Positions 37,212 through 45,669 of a stretch of DNA of 64,000 nucleotides are shown one piece after another. Under the pieces are notes generated by a model, which saw only the letters and a list, made by a program, of their open reading frames with translations, ran no database searches and had not been told where the DNA came from. This DNA is from Rhodoblastus sp963748385 (GTDB lineage: Bacteria; Pseudomonadota; Alphaproteobacteria; Rhizobiales; Beijerinckiaceae), in the NCBI GenBank assembly GCA_963748385.1, contig CAVVIQ010000013.1, positions 186,001 through 250,000 of the forward strand, given 5' to 3'. Within the stretch, counting starts at the first letter, position 1; each line of letters starts with the position of its first letter. The translations under genes were made by a program, and so were the position numbers.

Positions 37212-39041
37212 ATGCACGCCTTTCGCACCCATACCTGCGGCCAGCTCCGCGAAGATCATATCGGCCAGACGGTCCGCCTCTCGGGCTGGTGCCACCGCAT
37301 CCGCGACCATGGCGGCGTGCTGTTCATCGACCTGCGCGACCATTACGGCCTGACCCAATGCGTGGTCGATCCAGATTCGGCGGCTTTCAAGCTCGTCGAA
37401 ACCTTCCGCTCGGAATGGGTGGTGCGGCTCGACGGCGAGGTCCGCCGCCGCCCCCAGGTCGACGGCAAGAGCACCGACAACGACGACATGGCGACCGGCC
37501 GCATCGAGCTTTATGTCCGCGCGGCGGAAGTGCTTGGCGCGGCGGCGGAATTGCCGCTCCCGGTCTTCGGCGAGCAGGACTATCCCGAGGAAATCCGTCT
37601 CAAATATCGTTTTCTCGACCTGCGCCGCGAGCGCATCCACAACAACATCCTTTTGCGCGGCAAAGTGATCGACGCCATGCGCCACAGCATGAAGGCGGCG
37701 GGATTCAACGAATTCCAGACCCCGATCCTCACCGCCTCCTCGCCGGAAGGCGCGCGTGACTTTCTGGTGCCCTCGCGCATTCATCCGGGAAAATTCTACG
37801 CCCTGCCGCAGGCGCCGCAGCAATACAAGCAGCTGCTGATGATGGCCGGCTTCGACCGCTATTTCCAGATCGCGCCCTGTTTCCGCGACGAGGACCCGCG
37901 CGCCGACCGCCTGCCGGGCGAATTCTACCAGCTCGATGTCGAAATGAGTTTTGTCACCCAGGACGACATTTTCGCGACCATGGAGCCGGTCGTCACCGCC
38001 ATTTTCGAGGAATTCGGCGGCGGCAAGCCGGTGACGAAAAGCTGGCCGCGCATCCCCTATGCTGAAGCCATGCGCAAATATGGCTCGGACAAGCCGGATT
38101 TGCGCAACCCGCTGGTGATGCAGGACGTGTCCGAACATTTCCGGGGCTCCGGCTTCAAGATCTTCGCCCGCCTGCTGGAATCGGAAAAGAACCAGGTCTG
38201 GGCCATTCCCGCGCCGGGCGGCGGCCAGCGCACTTTCGCCGACCGCATGAACAGCTGGGCGCAGGGCGAGGGACAGCCGGGGCTGGGCTATATCCTGTTC
38301 TTCGATCGCGCCAGGGACGAGACCAGCCTGAAGGAAAATCCGAACGCCAGCGGCGTCGCCGGTCGCGGCCCGCTCGCCAATAATATCGGTCCCGAGCGCA
38401 CCGAGGCGATCCGCGCCCAGCTCGGCCTGAAAGCCGGCGACGCGGCCTTTTTCGCCGCCGGCGACCCTGAAAAGTTCGCCAAATTCGCAGGCGCGGCGCG
38501 CATAAAGGTCGGCGAGGATCTGAATCTCGTGGACAAGGACCGTTACGAACTGGCCTGGGTCGTCGATTTCCCGATGTTCGAATATAACGAGGACGACAAA
38601 AAGATCGACTTCGGCCACAACCCGTTCTCCATGCCCCAGGGCGGGCTGGAGGCCTTGCAGACTTTAGATCCGCTGACGATCAAGGCGTTCCAGTACGACA
38701 TCACCTGCAACGGTTTCGAGATCGCCTCGGGCGGCATCCGCAACCACAAGCCGGAAGCGATGGTGAAAGCCTTCGAGATCGCCGGCTATGGCGAAGAAAC
38801 GGTGGTCGAGCGCTTCGGCGGCATGTACCGCGCCTTCCACTATGGCGCGCCACCCCACGGCGGCATGGCGGCGGGCGTCGACCGCATCATCATGCTGCTG
38901 GCGGGCGAGCAGAATCTTCGCGAGGTCGCGCTGTTCCCGATGAACCAACGCGCCGAGGATATTTTGATGGGGGCCCCCGCGCCGGCGACGCCCAAGCAGT
39001 TGCGCGAACTGCATTTGCGGGTGAACGCGCCCGAGAAGTGA
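37212..39041 (+). CDS. aspS: Aspartyl-tRNA synthetase
   Basis: 609 residues, full length for the bacterial-type enzyme with GAD insertion. N-terminal anticodon-binding OB fold (GWCHRIRDHGGVLFIDLRD), class II motifs through the catalytic domain (CFRDEDPRADRLPGEFYQLD) and motif 3 GVDRIIMLLAG. Alphaproteobacterial members are commonly non-discriminating, charging tRNA-Asn too where GatCAB is present; that cannot be settled here. No frame problem, unlike several other essential genes in the window. Confidence 0.97.
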   Translation: MHAFRTHTCGQLREDHIGQTVRLSGWCHRIRDHGGVLFIDLRDHYGLTQCVVDPDSAAFKLVETFRSEWVVRLDGEVRRRPQVDGKSTDNDDMATGRIELYVRAAEVLGAAAELPLPVFGEQDYPEEIRLKYRFLDLRRERIHNNILLRGKVIDAMRHSMKAAGFNEFQTPILTASSPEGARDFLVPSRIHPGKFYALPQAPQQYKQLLMMAGFDRYFQIAPCFRDEDPRADRLPGEFYQLDVEMSFVTQDDIFATMEPVVTAIFEEFGGGKPVTKSWPRIPYAEAMRKYGSDKPDLRNPLVMQDVSEHFRGSGFKIFARLLESEKNQVWAIPAPGGGQRTFADRMNSWAQGEGQPGLGYILFFDRARDETSLKENPNASGVAGRGPLANNIGPERTEAIRAQLGLKAGDAAFFAAGDPEKFAKFAGAARIKVGEDLNLVDKDRYELAWVVDFPMFEYNEDDKKIDFGHNPFSMPQGGLEALQTLDPLTIKAFQYDITCNGFEIASGGIRNHKPEAMVKAFEIAGYGEETVVERFGGMYRAFHYGAPPHGGMAAGVDRIIMLLAGEQNLREVALFPMNQRAEDILMGAPAPATPKQLRELHLRVNAPEK

Positions 39042-39125
39042 GGGATGGCGCGAGGGGCTGCAAGGCGCGTTTCGCATCGCCGCCTTGCGCGGGGCATTGC
39101 CGACGCCTTGCCGCAGACCTAAATT

Positions 39126-39140
39126 CCTCCAAAAAGGAGG
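39126..39140 (+). promoter_or_regulatory. Hairpin masking the ribosome binding site of the oxidoreductase
   Basis: CCTCC (39126-39130), AAAAA loop and GGAGG (39136-39140) make a 5-base stem that includes a consensus Shine-Dalgarno sequence 6 bases before the ATG at 39147. In single-stranded RNA it would pair the site with its own complement. Confidence 0.5.
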
Positions 39141-39146
39141 CGATCC

Positions 39147-40124
39147 ATGGTCAAGGCGATCCGCATTCATGAAATCGGCGGGCCTGAGGTTCTGCGCTAC
39201 GAGGATCTCGGCGACTTGCCGCCGCCCGGTCCCGGCGAGGTCCAGATCCGCCAGCACGCCGTCGGCGTGAATTTTCTCGACGTTTATTTCCGCACCGGCG
39301 CCTATCCCGCGCCGTCCTTGCCGTTCATTCCCGGCAATGAGGGCGCGGGCGAGGTCGTGGCGGTCGGCGGGGGAGTGACCCGTTTCAAGGTCGGCGACCG
39401 CGTCGCCTATGCCGGATCGCTCGGCGCCTATGCGTCGGCGCGCAATATCGAGGCGAAATTCGTCGTTCCCCTGCCGGACGACATTTCCTTTGAGACGGCG
39501 GCGGCGATGATGCTGAAAGGCCTGACCGCTGAATATCTCCTGTTCCGCTCGTACAAGGTCCAGCCGGGCGACATCGTGCTGGTCCACGCCGCGGCGGGCG
39601 GCGTCGGCCTCATTCTCTGCCAGTGGGCCAAAAATCTCGGCGCGACGGTGATCGGCACCGCGGGAAGCGAGGACAAGGCGAAACTGGCGCGCGAGGCCGG
39701 CGCGGACCACACCATTCTTTACCGGCAGGACGATTGGGTCGCGCGGGTGCGCGAGATCACCGGCGGCAAGCTGTGCAACGTTGTCTATGACGGCGTCGGC
39801 AAGGCGACTTATCCGGGCTCGCTCGATTGCCTGCGGCCCCTGGGAAGCTTCATCAGCTTCGGCTCGGCCTCGGGGCCGATCGAGGCCTTCAACCTCGGGC
39901 TGCTGGCGCAAAAGGGCTCGCTTTATGTCCAGCGGCCCACCTTGTTCACCTATATGGCCGATGAATCGCGATTGCGGGAAATGGCGGCGCGGCTGATGGA
40001 AGCCGTCGGCTCCCGCAAGCTGAAGATCGCCATCCACGCCCGCTACAAGCTGGAAGAGGCGGCGCAGGCCCAAAGCCGGCTGGAAGCCCGCCAGACCACC
40101 GGCGCGACGGTCCTGCTGACGTAG
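39147..40124 (+). CDS. NADPH:quinone oxidoreductase (zeta-crystallin/MDR family)
   Basis: 325 residues. Medium-chain dehydrogenase/reductase without zinc ligands. The GroES-like N-terminal domain (NEGAGEVVAVG) is followed by the nucleotide-binding domain HAAAGGVGLILCQWA, and the usual YDGVGKATYPGSLDCLRPLG tail. Expected to reduce quinones with NADPH. Ends 3 bases from the convergent rimO stop. Translation may be damped by the hairpin over its ribosome binding site. Confidence 0.9.
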   Translation: MVKAIRIHEIGGPEVLRYEDLGDLPPPGPGEVQIRQHAVGVNFLDVYFRTGAYPAPSLPFIPGNEGAGEVVAVGGGVTRFKVGDRVAYAGSLGAYASARNIEAKFVVPLPDDISFETAAAMMLKGLTAEYLLFRSYKVQPGDIVLVHAAAGGVGLILCQWAKNLGATVIGTAGSEDKAKLAREAGADHTILYRQDDWVARVREITGGKLCNVVYDGVGKATYPGSLDCLRPLGSFISFGSASGPIEAFNLGLLAQKGSLYVQRPTLFTYMADESRLREMAARLMEAVGSRKLKIAIHARYKLEEAAQAQSRLEARQTTGATVLLT

Positions 40125-40127
40125 GGT

Positions 40128-41477
40128 TTAGACCGCCGTCCCGTGAAGATCGTACGCCTCGGCGCGGTCGATCTTCACCGTGACGATGTCGCCGACCCGC
40201 AACGGGCGGCGCGACGCCACGAAAACCTTGCCGTCGATCTCCGGCGCGTCGGCCTTGCTCCGGCCTTCGCCGCCGCCGGCAAAAGCCTTGTCGATCAGCA
40301 CGGCGAGCCTTTTGCCGATCCTGGCCTTCTGGCGGGTTTGAGAAATCTTCTGCTGTTTCTCCATGAAGCGCCGCCAGCGGTTTTGCTGGACCTCGGGCGG
40401 GACCGGCGCGAGGCCGAGGTCATTGGCGGCGGCGCCGGCCACCGGCTCGTATTTGAAGGCGCCGACGCGATCGAGCTTCGCCTCGTCCAGCCAGTCGAGC
40501 AGGATCTGGAAATCCTCTTCCGTCTCGCCGGGGAAGCCGACGATGAAGGTCGAGCGCAAGGCGAGGTCGGGGACCAGCGCGCGCCAGGCCTGGATGCGCT
40601 CCAGCGTCTTTTCGACATTGCCCGGCCGCTTCATCGCCCGCAGCACGTTCGGCGCGGCGTGCTGGAAGGGAATGTCGAGATAGGGCAGGATTTTCCCCTC
40701 CGCCATCAGCGGCAGGATCTGGTCCACATGGGGATAGGGATAGACATAATGAAGCCGGGTCCAGACGCCGAGCCGACCCAGCTCCTCGGCGAGGTCGTAG
40801 AAACGGGCGCGGACTTCGCGGCCGTCGAAAAGGCTTGAGGCGTAGCGCAGATCCTGGCCGTAGGCGGAAGTGTCCTGCGAGACGACGAGCAGTTCCTTCA
40901 CCCCGGCCTTGACCAGCTTTTCCGCCTCGCGCAGCACCTCCGCCGCGGGCCGCGAAACCAGGTCGCCGCGCAACTTCGGGATGATGCAGAAGGTGCAGGA
41001 GTTGTGGCAACCATCTGATATTTTGAGATAAGCATAATGGCGGGGGGTAAGCTTGACCCCCTGCGGCGGCACGAGGTCGATGAAAGGATGCGGGGCGGGC
41101 GGGGCGGCGCGATGGACCGCCGCCATCACGCTCTCGTAATCCTGCGGGCCGGTGATCGCGGAAAGTTTGGGAAAAGCGTCGAGGATCGGGCCGGGCTCGG
41201 CGCCCATGCAGCCGGTGACGATCACCTTGCCGTTTTCCTTGAGCGCCTCGCCGATGGCGGCGAGCGACTCGGCCTTGGCGCTGTCGAGAAAGCCGCAGGT
41301 GTTGACGATGACGGCGTCGGCGCCGTGATGGTTGCGGCTGATCGCATAGCCTTCGGCGCGCAGCCTGGTGAGAATGCGCTCGGAATCGACCAGAGCCTTG
41401 GGGCAGCCGAGCGAGACGAAGGAAATCGTCCGGCTTTCCGTGGAATTGGGGTCACTGTCGGCAGCGCTGTCGTTCAT
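40128..41477 (-). CDS. rimO: Ribosomal protein S12 methylthiotransferase RimO
   Basis: 449 residues. Adds a methylthio group to Asp of ribosomal protein S12. The UPF0004 domain holds three cysteines (SLGCPKALVDSE, NTCGFLDSA, GCMGA), the radical SAM site is CHNSCTFC in ISDGCHNSCTFCIIPKLRG, and a TRAM domain ends the protein. Close to MiaB in fold but the SLGCPKALVDSE signature is RimO's. Start at ATG 41477. tRNA-Ser lies 141 bases past the start on the other strand. Confidence 0.95.
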   Translation of the reverse strand: MNDSAADSDPNSTESRTISFVSLGCPKALVDSERILTRLRAEGYAISRNHHGADAVIVNTCGFLDSAKAESLAAIGEALKENGKVIVTGCMGAEPGPILDAFPKLSAITGPQDYESVMAAVHRAAPPAPHPFIDLVPPQGVKLTPRHYAYLKISDGCHNSCTFCIIPKLRGDLVSRPAAEVLREAEKLVKAGVKELLVVSQDTSAYGQDLRYASSLFDGREVRARFYDLAEELGRLGVWTRLHYVYPYPHVDQILPLMAEGKILPYLDIPFQHAAPNVLRAMKRPGNVEKTLERIQAWRALVPDLALRSTFIVGFPGETEEDFQILLDWLDEAKLDRVGAFKYEPVAGAAANDLGLAPVPPEVQQNRWRRFMEKQQKISQTRQKARIGKRLAVLIDKAFAGGGEGRSKADAPEIDGKVFVASRRPLRVGDIVTVKIDRAEAYDLHGTAV

Positions 41478-41618
41478 ATCCGCGGTCTGATCCGTTGGGT
41501 CGAGGAAGGTCTGCTAAAGGATCGCGACGCGAATAGGAAGTCGATGCGGCCTTTGTGAGGCCGCGAAGGGACCGCTTGCCTTTCGCGCGCAAAGGGGCGA
41601 GAAGGCGCCGACGGCTCA

Positions 41619-41708
41619 GGAAGGGTGGCCGAGTGGTTTAAGGCAGCGGTCTTGAAAACCGCCGTGGGTGAAAGCCCACCGTGGGTTCGAATCCCACCTC
41701 TTCCGCCA
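41619..41708 (+). tRNA. tRNA-Ser (anticodon UGA)
   Basis: 90 bases including an encoded CCA. Acceptor GGAAGGG pairs with CTCTTCC; the anticodon stem GCGGT/ACCGC carries loop CTTGAAA with anticodon TGA at 41653-41655; a long class II variable arm (GTGGGTGAAAGCCCAC) and T-arm GTGGG-TTCGAAT-CCCAC are all paired. Confidence 0.95.
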
Positions 41709-41743
41709 CGCGATCATTGCCCGGCGCGGTTTTCATGCGCCGA

Positions 41744-42361
41744 CTACTGATCGCGCCTGCAGATCGCTATCTGTGTACGGTTGCTTACGTTGAGCTTCTT
41801 CATGATCCGGTGGACATGAACCTTGATTGTGCCTTCGCTGATGCCAAGTTCGCCCGCGATCACCTTGTTTGGCTGGCCTTCGCTGACCGCCTTGTATACG
41901 GAGGCCTCCCTTGGCGTGAGCACGAGCGGACAATCGGAACAATCGGGTTCCAGATCCGCCTTCACGTCGTGAACCTTGGCCATGCAGGGCGGGCAATAAA
42001 CGCCCCCGACGAAAACGAGCCTGATCGCCTCGATCATGACGTCAAGCGAAACGCTTGTCGGAATATAGCCGCGCGCGCCGCGTTCAAACGCCGCGATGAC
42101 GTCGGCCGGCCGTTCTGAATCGGCGAGTATGACGAAATTCGGGCCGCCGGCCAGGGACTCCAGAAGCTGACACAGATGCGCCATTTCGCCGCCGCGCCGG
42201 TCGCCGCCGCAGTGGGTGACGATCAGGTCGTAACTTGCGGCATGGGTTTCCTGCATCCATTCGTCCACCGACGGCGAGACCACAATGTCGGCGTTCAGGC
42301 CGTCGCGAAGCGCCAGAAGCAGGCTGTCCCGCATGACGATGTTGGCGCTGATGAGCGCCAT
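41744..42361 (-). CDS. LuxR/NarL-family regulator with a four-Cys linker
   Basis: 205 residues: receiver-like domain (1-118), linker, and LuxR helix-turn-helix (TPREASVYKAVSEGQPNKVI...GTIKVHVHRIMKKLNV, about 149-190). The receiver lacks the usual phospho-acceptor Asp: the expected strand reads YDLIVTHCGG, with His/Thr in its place. The linker has CPPC (123-126) and CSDC (141-144), a CxxC-x14-CxxC cluster able to bind zinc or an Fe-S cluster. The start at ATG 42361 has GAAGGAAG in front and gives the normal family length; the frame stays open back to 42655. It lies beside curlin-like genes, as CsgD does in enterics, but is not close to CsgD itself. Confidence 0.85.
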   Translation of the reverse strand: MALISANIVMRDSLLLALRDGLNADIVVSPSVDEWMQETHAASYDLIVTHCGGDRRGGEMAHLCQLLESLAGGPNFVILADSERPADVIAAFERGARGYIPTSVSLDVMIEAIRLVFVGGVYCPPCMAKVHDVKADLEPDCSDCPLVLTPREASVYKAVSEGQPNKVIAGELGISEGTIKVHVHRIMKKLNVSNRTQIAICRRDQ

Positions 42362-43184
42362 CTTCCTTCGCTCGGGTCTTTTCCCCGACTCCGGTTTGCG
42401 AATTTCCTGTCGGTTTCGGTCAACTTTTCCACGTTGAACCGTGCGGGCAGACGAAGCAATTCGTGAAGGGGCGCTCGCCGGTCCTTTCTTGGAACGAGCC
42501 AACATAACGCTACTACCCCGTTTTTGAGTTACGTCTAATTCCCCCCACATTAGTTCGTCGGCGACTCCAAAAAGAAGAACTCCTTTTTTCGCCTCAACGT
42601 TGCAGGTAGTATTCTCTTCCACGTCAACCACTATCCACTTGCGGACCATCGCCAACCCCTCGGTCGGCTTTTCAGGTCCGGCGGGATTTCACTGTCCGAG
42701 CGCTGACCATGAACAACATCCCCGTCTGGTCAGTTGGAGCGAACAGAAAAGCTGATCGGCGACCTTGACGATCGCTTCCAAAAAATGTTCCCCCTGGTTG
42801 AGTTCCCCCCTTTCCACCCTGTGTAGAGCTTCGGGGGCAAATCCTGCTCGCCGTGCGCCAGACCTGCGCTTGCGGGGATGCCGCCGCCGACGGCTCTTCT
42901 TGAAATCGTCAACAAAACCTTTACGCAATCTTTAGGTTGCACGCAATTGTGGATTATACCCATTCAAATTTTCGTTATCGGATGACGGCGAGAATGTCCT
43001 CCGGCGGCCGTCGTCAGTCCCCAAAAGTCCCGATGACGCAAACTACGCTATAATTACAGAAAGTTAGCTCCGTCAGCGACACGCCGGGGGAACGGTGAGC
43101 GGCGCGATTTCCGTGGCGTCGGCCGTTCCGACGTCGCTGTCCGAACGCTTCCCTCGCGAGCGTTCACTGGGCCGCCAGCCGCCG
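42362..43184. other. Intergenic region, no firm gene
   Basis: 823 bases. On the minus strand, 42689-42928 could encode a 79-residue protein with GFAPEALHRVERGELNQ, which recalls the end of a Cro/C1-type helix-turn-helix, but the fold is incomplete. The area near 42940-43070 is lower in GC and probably promoter for the minus-strand regulator. Confidence 0.3.
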
Positions 43185-43589
43185 TCAGCAATTCGGAGCG
43201 CCTCCTTGCGACGTGCGGCCATCGCGGTCGGAGGTGGGCCGCGTGCGAATGACGTGCGTGATGATCTCGATGAGCGTCGAAGGATTCAGCGGCTTGGCGA
43301 TGAAGACGCAGGGCGGAAGTTCATGCAGACGCTCTAGCCGCTCCGAAGAAACGAAAACCTCTATCGTAGGCCGACGCGCCTTGATCAATGTGGCGAGTTC
43401 CACGGCGTTGACGCCCTTCTCGCCATTCGTGCTGATGAATACAGCCTCGAATTCGCCGTCTCGGTCCAGCATCTCGATCGCCTCGGCGACGGTTTCAACC
43501 GCAAAGGCTTCGAACGCGAGATGCTCAAAAACCGCGGCGACGAAGCCGGCCAGTTCAGGCATTTCCTCGATCACCAGCGCCTTGCGCAT
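43185..43589 (-). CDS. Pseudo-receiver (CheY-like) protein
   Basis: 134 residues of single-domain receiver fold. The strand that should carry the phospho-acceptor reads EAVFISTNGEKG, with Ser53 in place of Asp, and the acidic pair at the N-terminus is EEM (Glu8-Glu9). The conserved lysine is kept in IAKPLN (Lys99). It should therefore not be phosphorylated normally, but may dimerise or bind a partner. Start at 43589 (MRKALVIEEMPEL) gives the standard receiver start; the frame extends upstream to 43670. A C-terminal Arg/Asp tail follows the domain. Confidence 0.75.
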   Translation of the reverse strand: MRKALVIEEMPELAGFVAAVFEHLAFEAFAVETVAEAIEMLDRDGEFEAVFISTNGEKGVNAVELATLIKARRPTIEVFVSSERLERLHELPPCVFIAKPLNPSTLIEIITHVIRTRPTSDRDGRTSQGGAPNC

Positions 43590-43871
43590 TTTCGCCTCGC
43601 CTGACGACAACGGGGCCTGGCCGTCTCGGTAGCTGAGCACAGCGGCGCGTTCGTTCACGGAGACGTTCACCGGAAAGTTCTCGCCTAATCCCGCGGCGGC
43701 TCCCGGAGCCTGGAACGTCCGCCCCTCCGCGCCGCCGCCTGCATTAAACAGCCCGGCGCTTTGGGATCCTGAAGGGGGGGCCTTTCTTCGATCCCGCGCC
43801 GGGCGTTCGCCGGTTGGAGGGCGGCTGAAAAAACGGTTTCCCCGGCCGCCCGCTCCCTGCGATCGGAAATC

Positions 43872-44123
43872 CTATCTCTCGCCGCGGCCATCGCCCTGGA
43901 TGATCGTGACTCTGCCGCCGCTGCCGTCGCGACCCTCGATGACGATGTAACCATCGCCCTGCTTCACCTCGAATTTGGCGTCGCTCCCGAAGGGTCCGCG
44001 CTGGATGATCGTCGCCGAATTGTCGCCCTCGTTCTGGACGAAGACGACACCGAAGTCGCCACCCACGCCAATGGCCGCCGCCGCGGCGAGAACAGTTCGC
44101 ATCAACCCCGTCAACTGCGACAT
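43872..44123 (-). CDS. Small curlin-like exported protein
   Basis: 83 residues. A short hydrophobic N-terminus (MRTVLAAAAAIGV) suggests export; the rest has two to three short beta repeats: DNSATIIQRG, AKFEVKQGDG and GGRVTIIQGDG, matching the N-x-A-x-I-x-Q-x-G style of curlin repeats. AAGGAGG precedes the ATG 7 bases upstream. Proposed as a minor fibre or nucleator subunit on sequence style alone. The csgE, csgF, csgG and csgH genes are not in the window; a CsgH-like inhibitor is an alternative reading. Confidence 0.6.
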   Translation of the reverse strand: MSQLTGLMRTVLAAAAAIGVGGDFGVVFVQNEGDNSATIIQRGPFGSDAKFEVKQGDGYIVIEGRDGSGGRVTIIQGDGRGER

Positions 44124-44169
44124 GGCTTCCTCCTTGCCATGGTCCGATACGAGGCGGCGAACCGCCGCG

Positions 44170-44529
44170 TCACTGCCCGATGATGGCGATCTGGTCGCTG
44201 CCGAAATATGTGGTCAGCCTTGGGCCGGCAGACGAACTGATGATCGCGACATTGTGGCCGCCCGCCCCGCTGGACTGGCCGACCGACGCCGAAGTCGTGG
44301 TCCCGACCTGACCGATCGCCGCGATGTTATTCGTGGAGGCCTGGACCACGCCGGCTACAGGATTGCCGCCAACCTGCACGGTCGCGAAAATCGACAGCTG
44401 CGGATTGCTGGAGGCGTATGTGACGCTGCCCGCGGTCATGACATAGCCTCCGCCCGCGAGGGCGGAATCCGCCGCCGAGCACGCCAGTAAACCAAACAAG
44501 GCGGCCAATGTTGCACGATAGGGTCTCAT
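44170..44529 (-). CDS. Curlin-like exported protein
   Basis: 119 residues with a clear signal peptide (ALFGLLACSAADSALA). The mature part starts GGGYVMTAGS and holds short beta repeats NNIAAIGQVG, TSASVGQSSG and HNVAIISSS, ending DQIAIIGQ, in the curlin N/Q-G repeat style. Start at 44529 has GAGGAG 8 bases before it, so the upstream frame to 44580 is discarded. Second of three tiny secreted genes on the same strand; probably coregulated with its neighbours. Confidence 0.65.
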   Translation of the reverse strand: MRPYRATLAALFGLLACSAADSALAGGGYVMTAGSVTYASSNPQLSIFATVQVGGNPVAGVVQASTNNIAAIGQVGTTTSASVGQSSGAGGHNVAIISSSAGPRLTTYFGSDQIAIIGQ

Positions 44530-44635
44530 GGCTAGCGCTCCTCTAAGCAGGAAATCGTTCGACCGGCTTTGCCGCATCACGCGCCGCCCTGCTGGCGGGC
44601 GACGCGTGATCTGGGAGCCTGGCCTGGCCCAAGGC

Positions 44636-44860
44636 TCAGTCCTGGATGAGAATCACCATGCTGCCGTCGCCGAAAGACGAAACGGTCGCCGTGTTGGTAT
44701 TCCAAACCCCGCCCTGGGTGACGAAGGCGGTGCCGCCGTATTTCGCCGTAACAGTGGCTGTGTTCGTGTTGCCGAATCCCGACGGCCCCGACTGATGATG
44801 AGCGAAGGCCGAAGAGCTGGTAAGAGCGACAACCGCCGCAGCAATAAGAAGCTTTTTCAT
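44636..44860 (-). CDS. Curlin-like exported protein (first of three)
   Basis: 74 residues. Signal peptide MKKLLIAAAVVALTSSSAFA with cleavage near residue 20, then a mature chain of about 54 residues with the repeat NTNTATV twice (GFGNTNTATVTAKY and VWNTNTATVSSFG) separated by TQGG: a minimal curlin-type repeat pair. Start at ATG 44860, with GGGAG upstream. Likely exported to the surface. Not tied to any known fibre by other evidence. Confidence 0.65.
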   Translation of the reverse strand: MKKLLIAAAVVALTSSSAFAHHQSGPSGFGNTNTATVTAKYGGTAFVTQGGVWNTNTATVSSFGDGSMVILIQD

Positions 44861-45669
44861 CGTGACATCTCCCACTGTCGTTTGCGTCGCGCTTTGCATG
44901 ATACATGAATACAAACATTGTTCATCGCCAAGCGGCGCATCCCCTCGACGCTGGCTTTATCTTGCGTCGACGTGAAATCATTAGAGGCTAAAGAACTTGA
45001 ATAATAGACGTCAATTCGTTTACGCATGCATGTTTCTATGTTACAACGTTCGTCTATTGCTACGGCTTCTGGCGGATTGAGAGCTAAACGAAAGTTTATC
45101 GAGCGTTTACCAATCCAGTTCTGCGGACCAGGCTTGGCCGCCAGCCGCGCCAAGGCCGGCCGAGGGCTGTTTGCGCAGGGAGGGCGCGAGGTCGCGCGAA
45201 CAGCCGTCGACGCCGACCGGGCGCCGTCGAAATCGGGCGTGCGACGGTTCACGGGCGCGGCCTGACCCATGTCGCTGTTTAGCCTCGGGCCGCCGATGCG
45301 CGCCATTGAGGGCGCCGGGACGCCGAAGGAGGCCGCCGTCGACAATGAACGCCCTCGTTGGGCGCGTTGCTCCCGCAGGCGACGGAGCATGCGGCGCAAG
45401 CGGTCAGGGCGATTTTCAGCGGCGTCAGGACAGATGAGCCGATAATCAGCTCGGCGGATATTCGCCTGAAAATGCTTGGGCTTCCGCATCTGACGGGATA
45501 TCCGCCATCGGAGTCGCGTTTCATTGTGGCGCCCGGGCCACACCGGCTTGCGAATCGCGTGAGGGGGGAGGATTTCGCAGCTCGATCTTGCTAGATTATG
45601 CGGAATCATGAGTTCGAGACTCTTTCGACCGGGTTTGTTAAGGCCTCGCTGGGGCGTCAAGGGAGTGAA
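44861..45669. other. Intergenic region before the giant outer membrane gene
   Basis: 809 bases between the curlin-like genes (minus) and the TpsB-type gene (plus). Short open frames exist but none has coding signals I trust. The left third (about 44900-45080) is AT-rich and probably carries promoters in both directions. Confidence 0.4.

Noticed and set aside
42689..42928. Small Cro/C1-type regulator on the minus strand
   Set aside because: Only the end of a helix-turn-helix is readable; first helices and a clear start signal are missing. Mentioned as low-confidence within the intergenic entry.
45026..45265. 79-codon open frame upstream of the giant outer membrane gene
   Set aside because: Arg/Ala-rich composition typical of chance frames in GC-rich DNA; no start signal.
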